A stretch of DNA of 64,000 bases from Mucilaginibacter kameinonensis (GTDB taxonomy: Bacteria > Bacteroidota > Bacteroidia > Sphingobacteriales > Sphingobacteriaceae). Shown one piece after another: positions 27,284 to 35,767 of the stretch. The notes under the pieces were generated by a model. That model was not told the DNA's origin, ran no database searches, and saw only the letters and a list, made by a program, of their open reading frames with translations. The position numbers and the translations under genes were made by a program. The stretch lies in assembly GCF_003675385.1 (NCBI RefSeq), contig NZ_RCWZ01000005.1, positions 744,001 through 808,000 on the forward strand. The letters are read 5' to 3'. Position 1 is the first letter of the stretch. The number at the start of each line of letters is the position of its first letter.

Positions 27284-27317
27284 AAAAAGGTTGTTTTCAA
27301 TTGAAAACAACCTTTTT
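27284..27317 (+). terminator. 34-base perfect palindromic terminator
   Basis: Arms AAAAAGGTTGTTTTCAA (27284-27300) and their exact complement (27301-27317) meet with no unpaired bases, and the right arm ends in TTTTT. It lies 29 bases after the GAPDH stop. The symmetry suits a bidirectional terminator also serving minus-strand transcripts. Confidence 0.75.
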
Positions 27318-27467
27318 AATGAGAAATATAATTTATGCTTTTTATCGTGTATGATCAAGCCTCTATTCATTATGAACATTACGGCTCCTTTTTACGTCAA
27401 GAGGATATTTCTTTTCAACGCGCTTCGACACTACGTATAACGAATCATGCTGATTGTCCACCCCCTT

Positions 27468-27767
27468 CTATGATGAATTTTCGGTGGATGGAATATTGTA
27501 TTGCAGCGTAATTATGTCACTCATATCGGCCCGGATTTTCAACGTGAGTATATGCTTAATTATATCCGCTTCATATCCATAACATAACCTGCCAATATTA
27601 CCATAGTATTCTGTTGTCCTGATCTTGTTATCGGTTTTTAATTTAAATGATCCGGCGCTCCCGATACTGATGGTATTAAACTTCTCAAACATCACATTCT
27701 GCCATCGTACAGTATCGTCCGGCGAATAAGGCAGCAACTTGTCATGAATATACAATGCAATGATCAA
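27468..27767 (-). CDS. Hypothetical small protein (uncertain)
   Basis: A minus-strand frame of up to 99 codons with no domain I recognise. Only a TTG is available at 27767; the first ATG is at 27692 and would give a 74-residue product (MFEKFNTISIGSAGSFKLK). It contains a moderately hydrophilic beta-like stretch and no signal or membrane segment. The frame begins inside or just after the terminator hairpin of the alcohol dehydrogenase gene, which argues against a dedicated promoter. It may be a decayed gene or chance. Confidence 0.25.
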   Translation of the reverse strand: MIIALYIHDKLLPYSPDDTVRWQNVMFEKFNTISIGSAGSFKLKTDNKIRTTEYYGNIGRLCYGYEADIIKHILTLKIRADMSDIITLQYNIPSTENSS

Positions 27768-27777
27768 AGCAAAATGA

Positions 27778-27800
27778 GCTGCCTTCTTTTCGGAGGCAGC
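27778..27800 (-). terminator. Probable terminator of the alcohol dehydrogenase gene
   Basis: On the minus strand the perfect stem GCTGCCT/AGGCAGC with a 9-base loop is followed by TCATTTTG. It lies 61 bases past the dehydrogenase stop. The T-run is interrupted, so efficiency is uncertain. Confidence 0.5.
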
Positions 27801-27861
27801 CCATCATCAATTATAGCATCGTTTACTACAATTAAATTTCATCAATGATTTGTAAGGAAAT

Positions 27862-28896
27862 TTACGGTTTAGCTATTTCCAAAACTATCCTTCCGTTTAT
27901 TTCGCCTCGTTTCATCTCGTTAAAAACCTCATTAATATTTTCGAGCTTTTCGGCCCTTACAGTAGCTTTAACTTTTCCCTCTATCGCAAAAGCTATAGCT
28001 TCCTGCATATCTATCCTGGTACCAACAATTGAACCCCGAATGGTATATCGATTAAGCACCGTATTAAATATAGAAAGATCAAAGCTACCCGGAGGCAGAC
28101 CGGTTAATGATACCGTTCCCTTACGACGTAAGGTAGTTAATGCCTGGTTAAATGCGACAGGTGATACCGCGGTTACCAGTACACCGTGCATGCCCCCGGT
28201 ATGTTTTTTTATATAAGCGCCAGGATCTTCTTCGAGCGCATTTACTACAATATCAGCTCCAAGTTGTTTTGCAAGCTGTAATTTATCATCGGCAACGTCA
28301 ATTGCAGCTACGTGTAATCCCATAGCCTTTGCATATTGCACGGCCATATGCCCCAAACCGCCGATCCCCGAAATCGCAATCCAGTCTCCCGGTTTGGTAT
28401 CAGTTTCCTTTATACCTTTATAAACGGTAACGCCGGCGCAAATTACCGGAGCAACTTCAAGAAAATTAATGTTGGCAGGGAACCGAGCTACGTAACGGGC
28501 ATCAGCAACAACATATTCCGCATACCCGCCGTCAACACTGTAGCCCCCGTTTTTCTGGCTTTCGCAAAGCGTTTCCCAACCGGTAAAACAATATTCACAA
28601 CAACCGCAGGCACTAAATAACCAGGGCACACCAACAATGTCACCCTCTTTCAAATTTTTGACATTTGAGCCCAGTGCGGCAACATAACCTATTGCCTCAT
28701 GGCCGGGTATAAGCGGCAACTTTGGCTTTACCGGCCAATCACCCTCGCAGGCATGCAAATCTGTATGACATACGCCGCAAGTAATCACTTTAACTAATAT
28801 CTGATCATTTCCGGGTTCTTTTACAGGAACCTGTTCTATGGCCAGTGGTTGGCCAAAAGCATGCAGAACCGCTGCCTTCATTGTTTTTGGTATCAT
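27862..28896 (-). CDS. Zinc-dependent alcohol dehydrogenase, AdhP type
   Basis: A 344-residue medium-chain dehydrogenase/reductase from the ATG at 28896; the ATG at 28881 is an alternative and an upstream TTG is unlikely. The catalytic zinc site is seen in CGVCHTD (C43, H44) and PGHEAIG (H66, E67). The structural zinc lobe has C97, C100, C103 and C111 (SACGCCEYCFTGWETLC). The Rossmann loop is ISGIGGLGHMAVQYAKAMG, with D-type NAD preference suggested by AIDVADDK. It most resembles ethanol-active AdhP proteins oxidising short primary alcohols or reducing aldehydes. It stands alone on the minus strand, and a TAnnTTTG-like box lies 22 bases upstream. Confidence 0.93.
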   Translation of the reverse strand: MIPKTMKAAVLHAFGQPLAIEQVPVKEPGNDQILVKVITCGVCHTDLHACEGDWPVKPKLPLIPGHEAIGYVAALGSNVKNLKEGDIVGVPWLFSACGCCEYCFTGWETLCESQKNGGYSVDGGYAEYVVADARYVARFPANINFLEVAPVICAGVTVYKGIKETDTKPGDWIAISGIGGLGHMAVQYAKAMGLHVAAIDVADDKLQLAKQLGADIVVNALEEDPGAYIKKHTGGMHGVLVTAVSPVAFNQALTTLRRKGTVSLTGLPPGSFDLSIFNTVLNRYTIRGSIVGTRIDMQEAIAFAIEGKVKATVRAEKLENINEVFNEMKRGEINGRIVLEIAKP

Positions 28897-28917
28897 GATA
28901 AAAGGATTTGTTATTTT

Positions 28918-28925
28918 CAAAAATA
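28918..28925 (-). promoter_or_regulatory. Possible -7 element (TATTTTTG) of the alcohol dehydrogenase gene
   Basis: The minus strand reads TATTTTTG, matching the Bacteroidota TAnnTTTG -7 consensus, 21 bases before the ATG at 28896. No good TTTG -33 box was found at the expected spacing, so this is tentative. Confidence 0.35.
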
Positions 28926-29304
28926 ACCTTCGAATCCTTTATAAAATGTAACATCGGGCAATATATTAAATGATATCAGTCACCTAAAGTTGAAGTAATG
29001 ACCTGGTTACAGACGTTTATTTATTGCTCTTTTTATAAAACTACAACACCCTAACCCGGCAGTAATAAACTTGTTAGCCTTTTTAAGGTCTTAGCTTCAT
29101 ATTTCCCGTTCTTCTAATAGCTTAGGTTGACATTGAATATGGTAACAAACAGTTAATATCGCATTTATAGCCTGATCTTGCTACCTGTATCGCCTTAATA
29201 ACCTTCAACTTACCGATACAAAAGCAGTATTCGTCGATACTCCGGTCATTTTCATCTTAACTACAAAATCTGCAGTTACTATTGTATAATTAAACACCCT
29301 GATT
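28926..29304. other. Intergenic region between divergent adh and apbE genes
   Basis: About 380 bases without a credible frame. It should hold the promoter of the apbE operon on the plus strand; no consensus pair was recognised and no strong dyad was seen. Confidence 0.4.
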
Positions 29305-30237
29305 ATGCATAAAGAGCAACTGGTAAAGCAGGAGTGCCAGCTCATGGGCAATCGTTTTCAACTGAGCGTAGTTACAGACGACACAATATGGGCAAATAAC
29401 TGTATTTCCGCAGGCATTGAAGAAATCCGAAGGATTGAAAGGCTACTCACTACTTTCAATGATGACAGCGAAACTGCACGCGTTAACGAAGCAGCCGGTA
29501 TAGCTCCTGTTCAAGTTAGTCGTGAAACATTTGAGCTGATCCGCCGTTCAATCCGTATCTCTTCCATAACACAGGGGGCATTTGACATTACCTATGGCTC
29601 GATGGATAAACGTCTTTGGAATTTTGACCAGGGGCTAACCTCATTGCCCAACAGGCAAACAGCCGCGCAAATGGTCAGGCTTATCAATTATCGAAATATT
29701 GTGCTTGATGAAAATAATAGTACTGTTTTCCTGAAAGAAAAAGGTATGCGCATAGGCTTCGGCGGTATTGGGAAAGGCTACGCGGCCGACCGCGCTAAAG
29801 CCGTCATGCAGCAAATGGGCGTTCAAAGTGGTGTAGTAAATGCCTCCGGAGATCTGAGTGCCTGGGGCACACAGGCTAATGGCCGTCCATGGACAGTAGG
29901 CATAGCCAACCCCGACTGGTCAAGCGAGGTTTTTTCTTATTTGGAAATGAGCAACCTGGCAGTTGCCACTTCGGGTAACTACGAAAAGTTTGCAATTATT
30001 GATGGTAAACGGTATTCCCATACCATTAATCCCCGTACAGGTCTGCCGGTTACGGGCATTAAAAGCGTAACCATTATTACTGCTCACGCCGAGCTTGCTG
30101 ATGCCATGGCTACTCCGGTTATGGTAATGGGTGTTAGTGCCGGCCTTAACCTGATCAATCAGCTGCAGGACATGGAGGCAATCATTATAGACGATTACAA
30201 CTGCATTTACACTTCCCATAATATTCATTTGAATTAA
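29305..30237 (+). CDS. apbE: FAD:protein FMN transferase
   Basis: A 310-residue ApbE protein that attaches FMN covalently to a Thr or Ser in periplasmic or surface proteins, using FAD as donor. Family landmarks are MGNRFQLSVV at the start, FNDDSETARVNEAA, the FAD site IGFGGIGKGYAADRA, VVNASGDLSAWG, TSGNYEKFAI with RYSHTINPRTGLPV, and the metal-binding ADAMATPVMVMG. No signal peptide or lipobox is visible at the chosen ATG, which is unusual since many ApbE proteins are exported. It leads a tight run with DUF4266, DUF3570 and thioredoxin-family genes. No protein with the canonical DxxSGAT acceptor and an FMN-binding domain is encoded nearby. Confidence 0.93.
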   Translation: MHKEQLVKQECQLMGNRFQLSVVTDDTIWANNCISAGIEEIRRIERLLTTFNDDSETARVNEAAGIAPVQVSRETFELIRRSIRISSITQGAFDITYGSMDKRLWNFDQGLTSLPNRQTAAQMVRLINYRNIVLDENNSTVFLKEKGMRIGFGGIGKGYAADRAKAVMQQMGVQSGVVNASGDLSAWGTQANGRPWTVGIANPDWSSEVFSYLEMSNLAVATSGNYEKFAIIDGKRYSHTINPRTGLPVTGIKSVTIITAHAELADAMATPVMVMGVSAGLNLINQLQDMEAIIIDDYNCIYTSHNIHLN

Positions 30238-30262
30238 TCCCCTAATAACTCCAATCACATAT

Positions 30263-30484
30263 ATGACTAAGCACCTAATTAAATTATTGATGGCACTACT
30301 GATATGCTCGCTAACGTCGGCATGCGTACAGGTACGTGAATACCAAAAAAACAAACTGAATGATGCCGAAATGGCTTTGGCTAATCGTAAAGCCGAAAGA
30401 AATGAGCTAAACTTTCAATCCTATCGCGAAGGAGCCTCTGGTGCCAATGCAGGAAAAACAGGTGGCGGGTGTGGATGTAACTAA
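30263..30484 (+). CDS. DUF4266 family lipoprotein
   Basis: A 73-residue lipoprotein. The signal MTKHLIKLLMALLICSLTSA precedes the acylated Cys (SACVQV). The mature part has REYQKNKLNDAEMAL, then REGASGANAGKTGGGCGCN, the Gly- and Cys-rich tail that defines DUF4266. The terminal CGC pair could be redox active or bind metal, but its function is not established. It starts 25 bases after apbE and ends 11 bases before the DUF3570 gene, matching the ApbE/DUF4266/DUF3570/thioredoxin neighbourhood I recall from other Bacteroidota and Proteobacteria. Confidence 0.88.
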   Translation: MTKHLIKLLMALLICSLTSACVQVREYQKNKLNDAEMALANRKAERNELNFQSYREGASGANAGKTGGGCGCN

Positions 30485-30495
30485 CGCGGAAAAAT

Positions 30496-31812
30496 ATGAA
30501 GAAGATATTTTTAACCGCGGCCGGTTTTGCGATGCTTTGCCGGATAAACGCTTATGCCCAGGTAATGAAAGCGGATACCGCGAAAAAGGTATTCAGCCTT
30601 GCGGAACCTACTTCAACTGCCGACAATTCGGGATATCAAACCAAGCCACTGCGCATAGAGGAAGTAAACCTTGTTTCAAGTTATTATTTGCAGAATGGCA
30701 ATCACTCTGCTGTAACCGGAGGCATTGGTACTGAGCATGTAACAGACCTTTCAAACGGGATCAACCTCAAGTTGGTTTGGACTGGTCCCGGCCAACATAA
30801 AAACACCATTGATGCCGGTTTGGGATTTGACCACCATACCTCGGCCTCGCAGGCATTTATCAACAAATCCGGAGCTTCAAGTACAGGTGGCAGCAGAATT
30901 TACCCTTCGGTGGATTGGACAAGCGAAAACGAAAAGAAAGGTACCAGTTTTGGGGTTGGGACATATATTTCTTCTGAATATAATTACAGATCAATAGGAG
31001 CCGATCTTCATTTTTCTGCAAAAACAGCCAATAAAATGGGCGAATTTGGTGTAAAGCTACAGGGATATTTTGACCAGGTAAGATTGATCTACCCATCGGA
31101 GTTTATCCCAACATCTACAACAACTACCACGGGCGGCGCTACTGTGGTCACTACGGCCAGCGGGCGTACATCAACACTCAGTGCCGACGGCAGCGAGACT
31201 AAATCAAGTATACCATCTTCACCACGAAATACCTACAGCGCATCATTCTCCTATAGTCAGATCATCAATCCCAGACTGCAGATCATGTTTCTTGCAGATG
31301 TTGTTACCCAAAATGGTTACCTAAGCTTACCTTTTCACCGGGTTTACTTTAACACAGGTAGGGATACCATTGAGCATCTTCCGTCGTCGAGATTTAAGTT
31401 GCCTTTAGGTTTCAGGGCAAATTATTTCCTGGGCGATCGAATTATCATTCGCACTTATTATCGCTTTTATACCGATAACTGGGGTACCCACTCTAATACT
31501 ATCAATCTTGAGGTGCCGGTAAAGATTTCACCGTTCTTTTCTATCGCGCCATTTTACCGGTATTATGACCAAACGGCTGCAAAATATTTCGCGCCTTATG
31601 AGGCCCATGCACCAACTGATACGTATTATACAAGCAATTACGAGTATGCCCAATTTCATGCCAATTTCTTCGGCGCAGGAATCAGGTTATCGCCTCCAAA
31701 GGGTGTAGCCGGTTGGCAAAGCCTGCATGAACTTGAATTGCGGTACGGACGCTATCAGCAAACTACCGGGCTGGCATCCAATGTTGTCTCTTTAAGTCTT
31801 GGCTTTAAATAA
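30496..31812 (+). CDS. DUF3570 family outer-membrane beta-barrel protein
   Basis: A 438-residue predicted outer-membrane barrel. The signal peptide (MKKIFLTAAGFAMLCRINAY) ends at AQV. Alternating amphipathic strands run to the aromatic terminus VVSLSLGFK. A Thr/Gly-rich low-complexity loop (TSTTTTTGGATVVTTAS, about residue 205) is probably surface exposed. LKLVWTGPGQHKNTIDAGLG and SPFFSIAPFYRYYDQTAAKYF are the type of strand blocks found in DUF3570. The family is linked by gene neighbourhood to ApbE and DUF4266 and may be a porin or a component of an envelope redox complex. Its function is unknown. Confidence 0.85.
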   Translation: MKKIFLTAAGFAMLCRINAYAQVMKADTAKKVFSLAEPTSTADNSGYQTKPLRIEEVNLVSSYYLQNGNHSAVTGGIGTEHVTDLSNGINLKLVWTGPGQHKNTIDAGLGFDHHTSASQAFINKSGASSTGGSRIYPSVDWTSENEKKGTSFGVGTYISSEYNYRSIGADLHFSAKTANKMGEFGVKLQGYFDQVRLIYPSEFIPTSTTTTTGGATVVTTASGRTSTLSADGSETKSSIPSSPRNTYSASFSYSQIINPRLQIMFLADVVTQNGYLSLPFHRVYFNTGRDTIEHLPSSRFKLPLGFRANYFLGDRIIIRTYYRFYTDNWGTHSNTINLEVPVKISPFFSIAPFYRYYDQTAAKYFAPYEAHAPTDTYYTSNYEYAQFHANFFGAGIRLSPPKGVAGWQSLHELELRYGRYQQTTGLASNVVSLSLGFK

Positions 31813-31820
31813 TTAAAACT

Positions 31821-32246
31821 ATGAAACTATTATTCATTTATATCGCATTATTATTTACGCCGGGTATGAGCTGGCTCGGTGATTTCAGCGCAGCAAAAAA
31901 TCAGGCTACACAACAGCACAAGCGGATCCTTATTAACTTTTCAGGCTCCGACTGGTGTGGGCCATGTATCCGTTTACGTAGCGAGATACTGGAAACTGAA
32001 ACATTTGAAGCTTATGCGAAAGATCACCTGGTGCTGGTAAGGGCCGACTTTCCACGGCAAAAGAAAAATCAACCCAGCAACGAACAAGTAAAATTGAACG
32101 AGGCCCTGGCCGATAAATATAATGCTGAAGGAAAATTCCCTTACACGCTGCTGGTTGATGAAACCGGTAAAGTTTTAAAGACTTGGGATGGCTTCCCGAA
32201 TGAAACACCGGAGCAATTTGTTGACGACCTCAGTGCCGTTCGTTAA
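31821..32246 (+). CDS. Thioredoxin-family protein, exported
   Basis: A 141-residue thioredoxin-fold protein with an N-terminal signal (MKLLFIYIALLFTPGMSWLG). The active site WCGPC (C46 and C49) sits in NFSGSDWCGPCIRLRSEIL, and the cis-Pro loop is GKFPYTLLV. It would act as a periplasmic disulfide reductase or isomerase, perhaps on the Cys-rich DUF4266 lipoprotein of the same operon, which is inference. It begins 8 bases after the DUF3570 stop. Its own stop abuts the stop of the convergent histidine kinase gene with no spacer. Confidence 0.9.
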   Translation: MKLLFIYIALLFTPGMSWLGDFSAAKNQATQQHKRILINFSGSDWCGPCIRLRSEILETETFEAYAKDHLVLVRADFPRQKKNQPSNEQVKLNEALADKYNAEGKFPYTLLVDETGKVLKTWDGFPNETPEQFVDDLSAVR

Positions 32247-33497
32247 TCAAAACCTGATAGTGAAAGTGTGATATGGATTATTGAAACTATAATCAAGTTT
32301 CCAGCCATAACCTTCACAGATATTACGAGCTATGGTTAAACCAAGCCCTGTACCTTCGGATGCAGGGCTTTTTTCAAACCGCTCAAATATTTTATCGGCA
32401 TCAAGCTTGTTGGGCAAACCTGTATTAGCAATGCTAAGCTGTTCTTTGTTCAGGTTGATCCTTATCTGGCCATAATTGTTGTTATGTCTTATAGCATTAC
32501 CAAGCAGGTTATTCAATAAAATATCTATAAGATAAGGACTGGCAGTTACGGTGACCGATTCGGTCTTTGAAGTCACGACAATGGATTTTTTAGAGGTGAT
32601 TTCTGCAAACTGTCCAACCTTATCGGCAAGAGCCAGCTCAACGTGAACTTCTACGGCATCCTTGAAAAGCTGATGATCTATTTTCACCAATAGCAATAGC
32701 GATTGGCCTAACCTGGAAAGTTTATTCCCTGCGTTATAAATATCCTGGAGCTGGGCCAGATGCTCTTCTGTTAAACTTTCGTCCTGTACCAGGTTATCCA
32801 GCTTTGATGTGATCACGGCTATAGGGGTCATCATTTCATGTGAAGCATTTTCGGTAAAAGCCTTCAGGGCTAAGTATTCTGAACCCGCTTTTTCTTCCAT
32901 AGCATTAATAGCCGCATGAAGTTCCCGAAATTCGTCAACATTGGTTTCCGGTACACTATTTCCAACTTTCCCCGTCAGTGAGAATGCAAGCAGCCTGTCC
33001 AGTAAATGGTAAAAAGGCTGCCAAAGTCCCCTTAGTAAAAACCTGTTTGCCAATAACAAGGCCAGCAGCAAGAGGCCTATCAGTAATATCGTGATCAGAA
33101 AAATGATCTGAACCAGATCATCTGTGGTTTCCTTTGATTCCACAATGGTCATCCGGTAATTAGTTTTGTCAAGACGAACTATAGCGATAATGGCACGTGC
33201 AGATGCCGTTTTTGATGTTCTGCTTGAGCTGATGAGTGTATCGGTTAAACGCGGCGGGGCCATCAGCTGCCCTACAGGTTCAAATTTGGCCTGATAGCTA
33301 TCAAACTCAAAAGGTTTGGGCAGGCGATGATGTTGCTGAATAAACTCATTCATTTCTCCCAATTCTTCCGCCAGGTCACGGTCAAACTGCTGGTCGGCTA
33401 TATAGGATATTGCAAAATAGTAGATCCCGCCGGCTATCAACAGAACAACGAGCGAGGTCAGCATGCTTACACGGGTATATTGTGTGGCTAACTTCAT
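32247..33497 (-). CDS. Two-component sensor histidine kinase
   Basis: A 416-residue membrane kinase. Two membrane segments (about 12-32 and 130-150) enclose a periplasmic sensor of roughly 95 residues with no recognised fold. A HAMP-like linker leads to HisKA with the phospho-acceptor H220 in ENASHEMMTP. The HATPase domain shows the N box NNLLGNAIRHNNN, a G1-like LSIANTGLP and G2 GTGLGLTIARNICEG. The start codon overlaps the stop of the response regulator gene (TGATG), so the pair is co-translated. The signal is unknown; neighbouring redox genes are possible targets. Confidence 0.93.
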   Translation of the reverse strand: MKLATQYTRVSMLTSLVVLLIAGGIYYFAISYIADQQFDRDLAEELGEMNEFIQQHHRLPKPFEFDSYQAKFEPVGQLMAPPRLTDTLISSSRTSKTASARAIIAIVRLDKTNYRMTIVESKETTDDLVQIIFLITILLIGLLLLALLLANRFLLRGLWQPFYHLLDRLLAFSLTGKVGNSVPETNVDEFRELHAAINAMEEKAGSEYLALKAFTENASHEMMTPIAVITSKLDNLVQDESLTEEHLAQLQDIYNAGNKLSRLGQSLLLLVKIDHQLFKDAVEVHVELALADKVGQFAEITSKKSIVVTSKTESVTVTASPYLIDILLNNLLGNAIRHNNNYGQIRINLNKEQLSIANTGLPNKLDADKIFERFEKSPASEGTGLGLTIARNICEGYGWKLDYSFNNPYHTFTIRF

Positions 33498-34168
33498 CAG
33501 TTAAATTTATAACCTATACCATAAATGGCTTTGAAATAATCCTTCCCGGAATGGTCAAGGAGTTTTTTACGCAGGTTTTTGATATGCGTATATATAAAAT
33601 CAAAGCTTTCGGCAAGATCGATATTATCGCCCCACAAATGTTCGGCAATAGCGTTACGGGTTACTACTTTGCCCTTGTTGGCAATAAAATAAAGCAGCAT
33701 ATCATACTCCTTCCGTGTAAGTATCACCTGATGTTCACTTACCCTTACGTCCATAGCATCAAGATTGATAATAATATCCTCATACTGTAGCATGTGTACA
33801 CCGTTAAATGCCCGACGCCGGTATACTGCCATGATGCGGGCTTTTAACTCGGCCAGGTGAAAGGGTTTTACAATGTAGTCATCGGCTCCAAGGTTGAGGC
33901 CCGATAATTTGTCATCAAGCGAGTTACGTGCCGAAATAATGAGTACGCCCTCGTCTTTACCCACTTCTTTCATGTATCTTATCACATCAAGCCCACTACC
34001 GTCAGGCAGGCCAATGTCAAGCAGGATACAGTCGTAATCATACAGCCCAATCTTTTCCATGGCGGCTTCGCGGTTGGTGGCCGTTTCGCATATGTTACCA
34101 TCACCCGAAAAATAGTTGCTGATACTGTCCAGCAAAACAGGCTCATCTTCAATGACCAGTAGTTTCAA
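33497..34168 (-). CDS. OmpR-family response regulator
   Basis: A 223-residue regulator. No ATG gives a family-like N-terminus. A TTG at 34168 gives KLLVIEDEP, exactly the usual receiver start, so it is chosen over a TTG six codons upstream. The phospho-acceptor is D51 in CILLDIGLPDGSG, with the acidic pair E7-D8, the switch residue in LIISARNSLDDK, and K in DDYIVKPFHLAEL. The C-terminal winged helix includes LTRKEYDMLLYFIANKGKVV and FDFIYTHIKNLRKKL. It overlaps the kinase gene by one base. The 143 bases to the divergent barrel gene at 34312 may hold its binding sites. Confidence 0.94.
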   Translation of the reverse strand: MKLLVIEDEPVLLDSISNYFSGDGNICETATNREAAMEKIGLYDYDCILLDIGLPDGSGLDVIRYMKEVGKDEGVLIISARNSLDDKLSGLNLGADDYIVKPFHLAELKARIMAVYRRRAFNGVHMLQYEDIIINLDAMDVRVSEHQVILTRKEYDMLLYFIANKGKVVTRNAIAEHLWGDNIDLAESFDFIYTHIKNLRKKLLDHSGKDYFKAIYGIGYKFN

Positions 34169-34311
34169 TTTGTAATAGATTAACAAATAAAATTACGCTA
34201 AAAAATTGTAGTAATCCTGAAGTGAACATGAAATCCGGTAGCCCCCGAACTACCATTTTGCTACAAAGTCTCTGCCTAATTTTCCTGCACAGCTAACCAT
34301 TAAATTGATTA

Positions 34312-35079
34312 ATGAAACAAATATTACTGATGTTCGCGGTACTTTTTTGCAGCACCGCGATACTTAAAGCCCAGGACAACTATGAAATACAGGTTTATGG
34401 TTCCGAAACAGTGGCACAAGGCCGAACCATGATTGAGCTGCACAGCAACAACACCCTCAGCGGCAGCAAAACAATTTCATCCAGCGGGCAATTGCCAACC
34501 AACCATGTTGAACACGAAACCATTGAGATTACACATGGCTGGACACCCTGGTTCGAGACTGGTTTTTATTTCTTTAATTCTGTAGGTAGCGGCGGAAGAT
34601 CCGCTTATGTCGGCTCACATATCCGGCCCCGCGTAGCGGCTCCAAAAAGCTGGGATTGGCCCGTTGGCGTCAGTATCTCTACCGAGTTTGGTTTTCAGAA
34701 AAGCGCTTTTGATGCTAACACCTGCTCATTGGAGATAAGGCCAATTATCGATAAGCAGTGGAATAAGTGGTATGTTTCCTTTAACCCGACAATGGATAAA
34801 AGTTTCGCCGGGCCAGATCAACATATCGGCCTTACCTTTTCCCCAAACTTAAAGGGCAGCTACAATGTAACCAAGGTAGTGGCATTGGGGTTGGAGTATT
34901 ATGGCACTACAGGTCCATTTTTCCATTATGATCCTATTCAGCAGCAGGAACACCAGTTATTTGTTGCAACTGATCTTGACTTTAATCCTAACTGGGAGTT
35001 TAATGCCGGCGTTGGCTATGGTTTTACGAAAGCAACTGACAAGTGTATTATTAAAATGATTTTGGGCAGGAGATTTTAA
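34312..35079 (+). CDS. Predicted outer-membrane beta-barrel protein
   Basis: A 255-residue exported protein (signal MKQILLMFAVLFCSTAILKA, cleaved before QDN). It consists of alternating amphipathic strands and ends ILGRRF, with the terminal Phe typical of outer-membrane barrels. HETIEITHGWTPWFETGFYF and HQLFVATDLDFNPNWEFNAG are clear strand pairs. I do not recognise a specific family; it may be a small porin or a transport-type barrel. It is divergent from the response regulator gene and convergent with the cytochrome gene, one base apart, which makes it a candidate target of the two-component system. Confidence 0.7.
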   Translation: MKQILLMFAVLFCSTAILKAQDNYEIQVYGSETVAQGRTMIELHSNNTLSGSKTISSSGQLPTNHVEHETIEITHGWTPWFETGFYFFNSVGSGGRSAYVGSHIRPRVAAPKSWDWPVGVSISTEFGFQKSAFDANTCSLEIRPIIDKQWNKWYVSFNPTMDKSFAGPDQHIGLTFSPNLKGSYNVTKVVALGLEYYGTTGPFFHYDPIQQQEHQLFVATDLDFNPNWEFNAGVGYGFTKATDKCIIKMILGRRF

Positions 35080-35080
35080 T

Positions 35081-35755
35081 TCAAGACTGCTTGCCTCCGT
35101 TAATCATATCTGATACAATACCTTTGTCTTTCGCGGTACGTTCGGCCAGGAATACACCGGCCACATGCACCAGGATAAACAAAAGGATAAGGTACATATT
35201 GAGTTCATGTATTGCCTTCAAAAAATGAAATTTACGGAGTGCCGGAAAATCAGCCTCAAGGGCCAGATCGAAACCTGTAATAACAGATATCAATAATACC
35301 AGATAAAATGCAGTGTAGATCGTTTTTACCCAGAATTCGTGTCCGGCCAATTCTCTTTGCTGTTTGATTATAAAAAACTGGCGATAGGCTTTTGCAATGC
35401 TACGGCTCAGTTTCCTCTCAGCCAGCTGGAAAAACTCTAAACCAAGCCGAAATAAAAACAGTGCGGCCAATGCAAAGCCAAAATACGTATGCCATTCCCA
35501 AACTTTATCGGCAAGGTCATGCGCTACAGCCCGGGCCTGATTGTTATTTACGTTAACTTGTTTATTGGCTAAGGCCGAGATAATTAACGGTGATGCATTC
35601 CTGGAATCTAAAATTGTTGAATTGATCAGCACGGTAAGCAATGAACCGATTATAACAAGTGCGTTAAGCCAATGCCATAAACGCAACCGGGACGAATAAC
35701 GTTTATTTTTGGGAGAGTGATCCATATCCTTTATAACAGAAGTAAGCTCATTCAT
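35081..35755 (-). CDS. Cytochrome b/b6-domain (b561-type) membrane protein
   Basis: A 224-residue integral membrane protein with four hydrophobic segments (about 27-47, 90-110, 143-163, 185-205). Four His suit two b-hemes: H28 (RLWHWLN), H89 (WEWHTYFGF), H183 (AIHELN) and H197 (FILVHVAG). Proteins of this type pass electrons from quinol to periplasmic acceptors. It starts 12 bases after the VIT-family gene, and the two probably form one operon. Its closeness to the ApbE-led redox genes suggests an envelope electron-transfer role, but it lies on the other strand. Confidence 0.85.
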   Translation of the reverse strand: MNELTSVIKDMDHSPKNKRYSSRLRLWHWLNALVIIGSLLTVLINSTILDSRNASPLIISALANKQVNVNNNQARAVAHDLADKVWEWHTYFGFALAALFLFRLGLEFFQLAERKLSRSIAKAYRQFFIIKQQRELAGHEFWVKTIYTAFYLVLLISVITGFDLALEADFPALRKFHFLKAIHELNMYLILLFILVHVAGVFLAERTAKDKGIVSDMINGGKQS

Positions 35756-35767
35756 ATTTACTCATTT

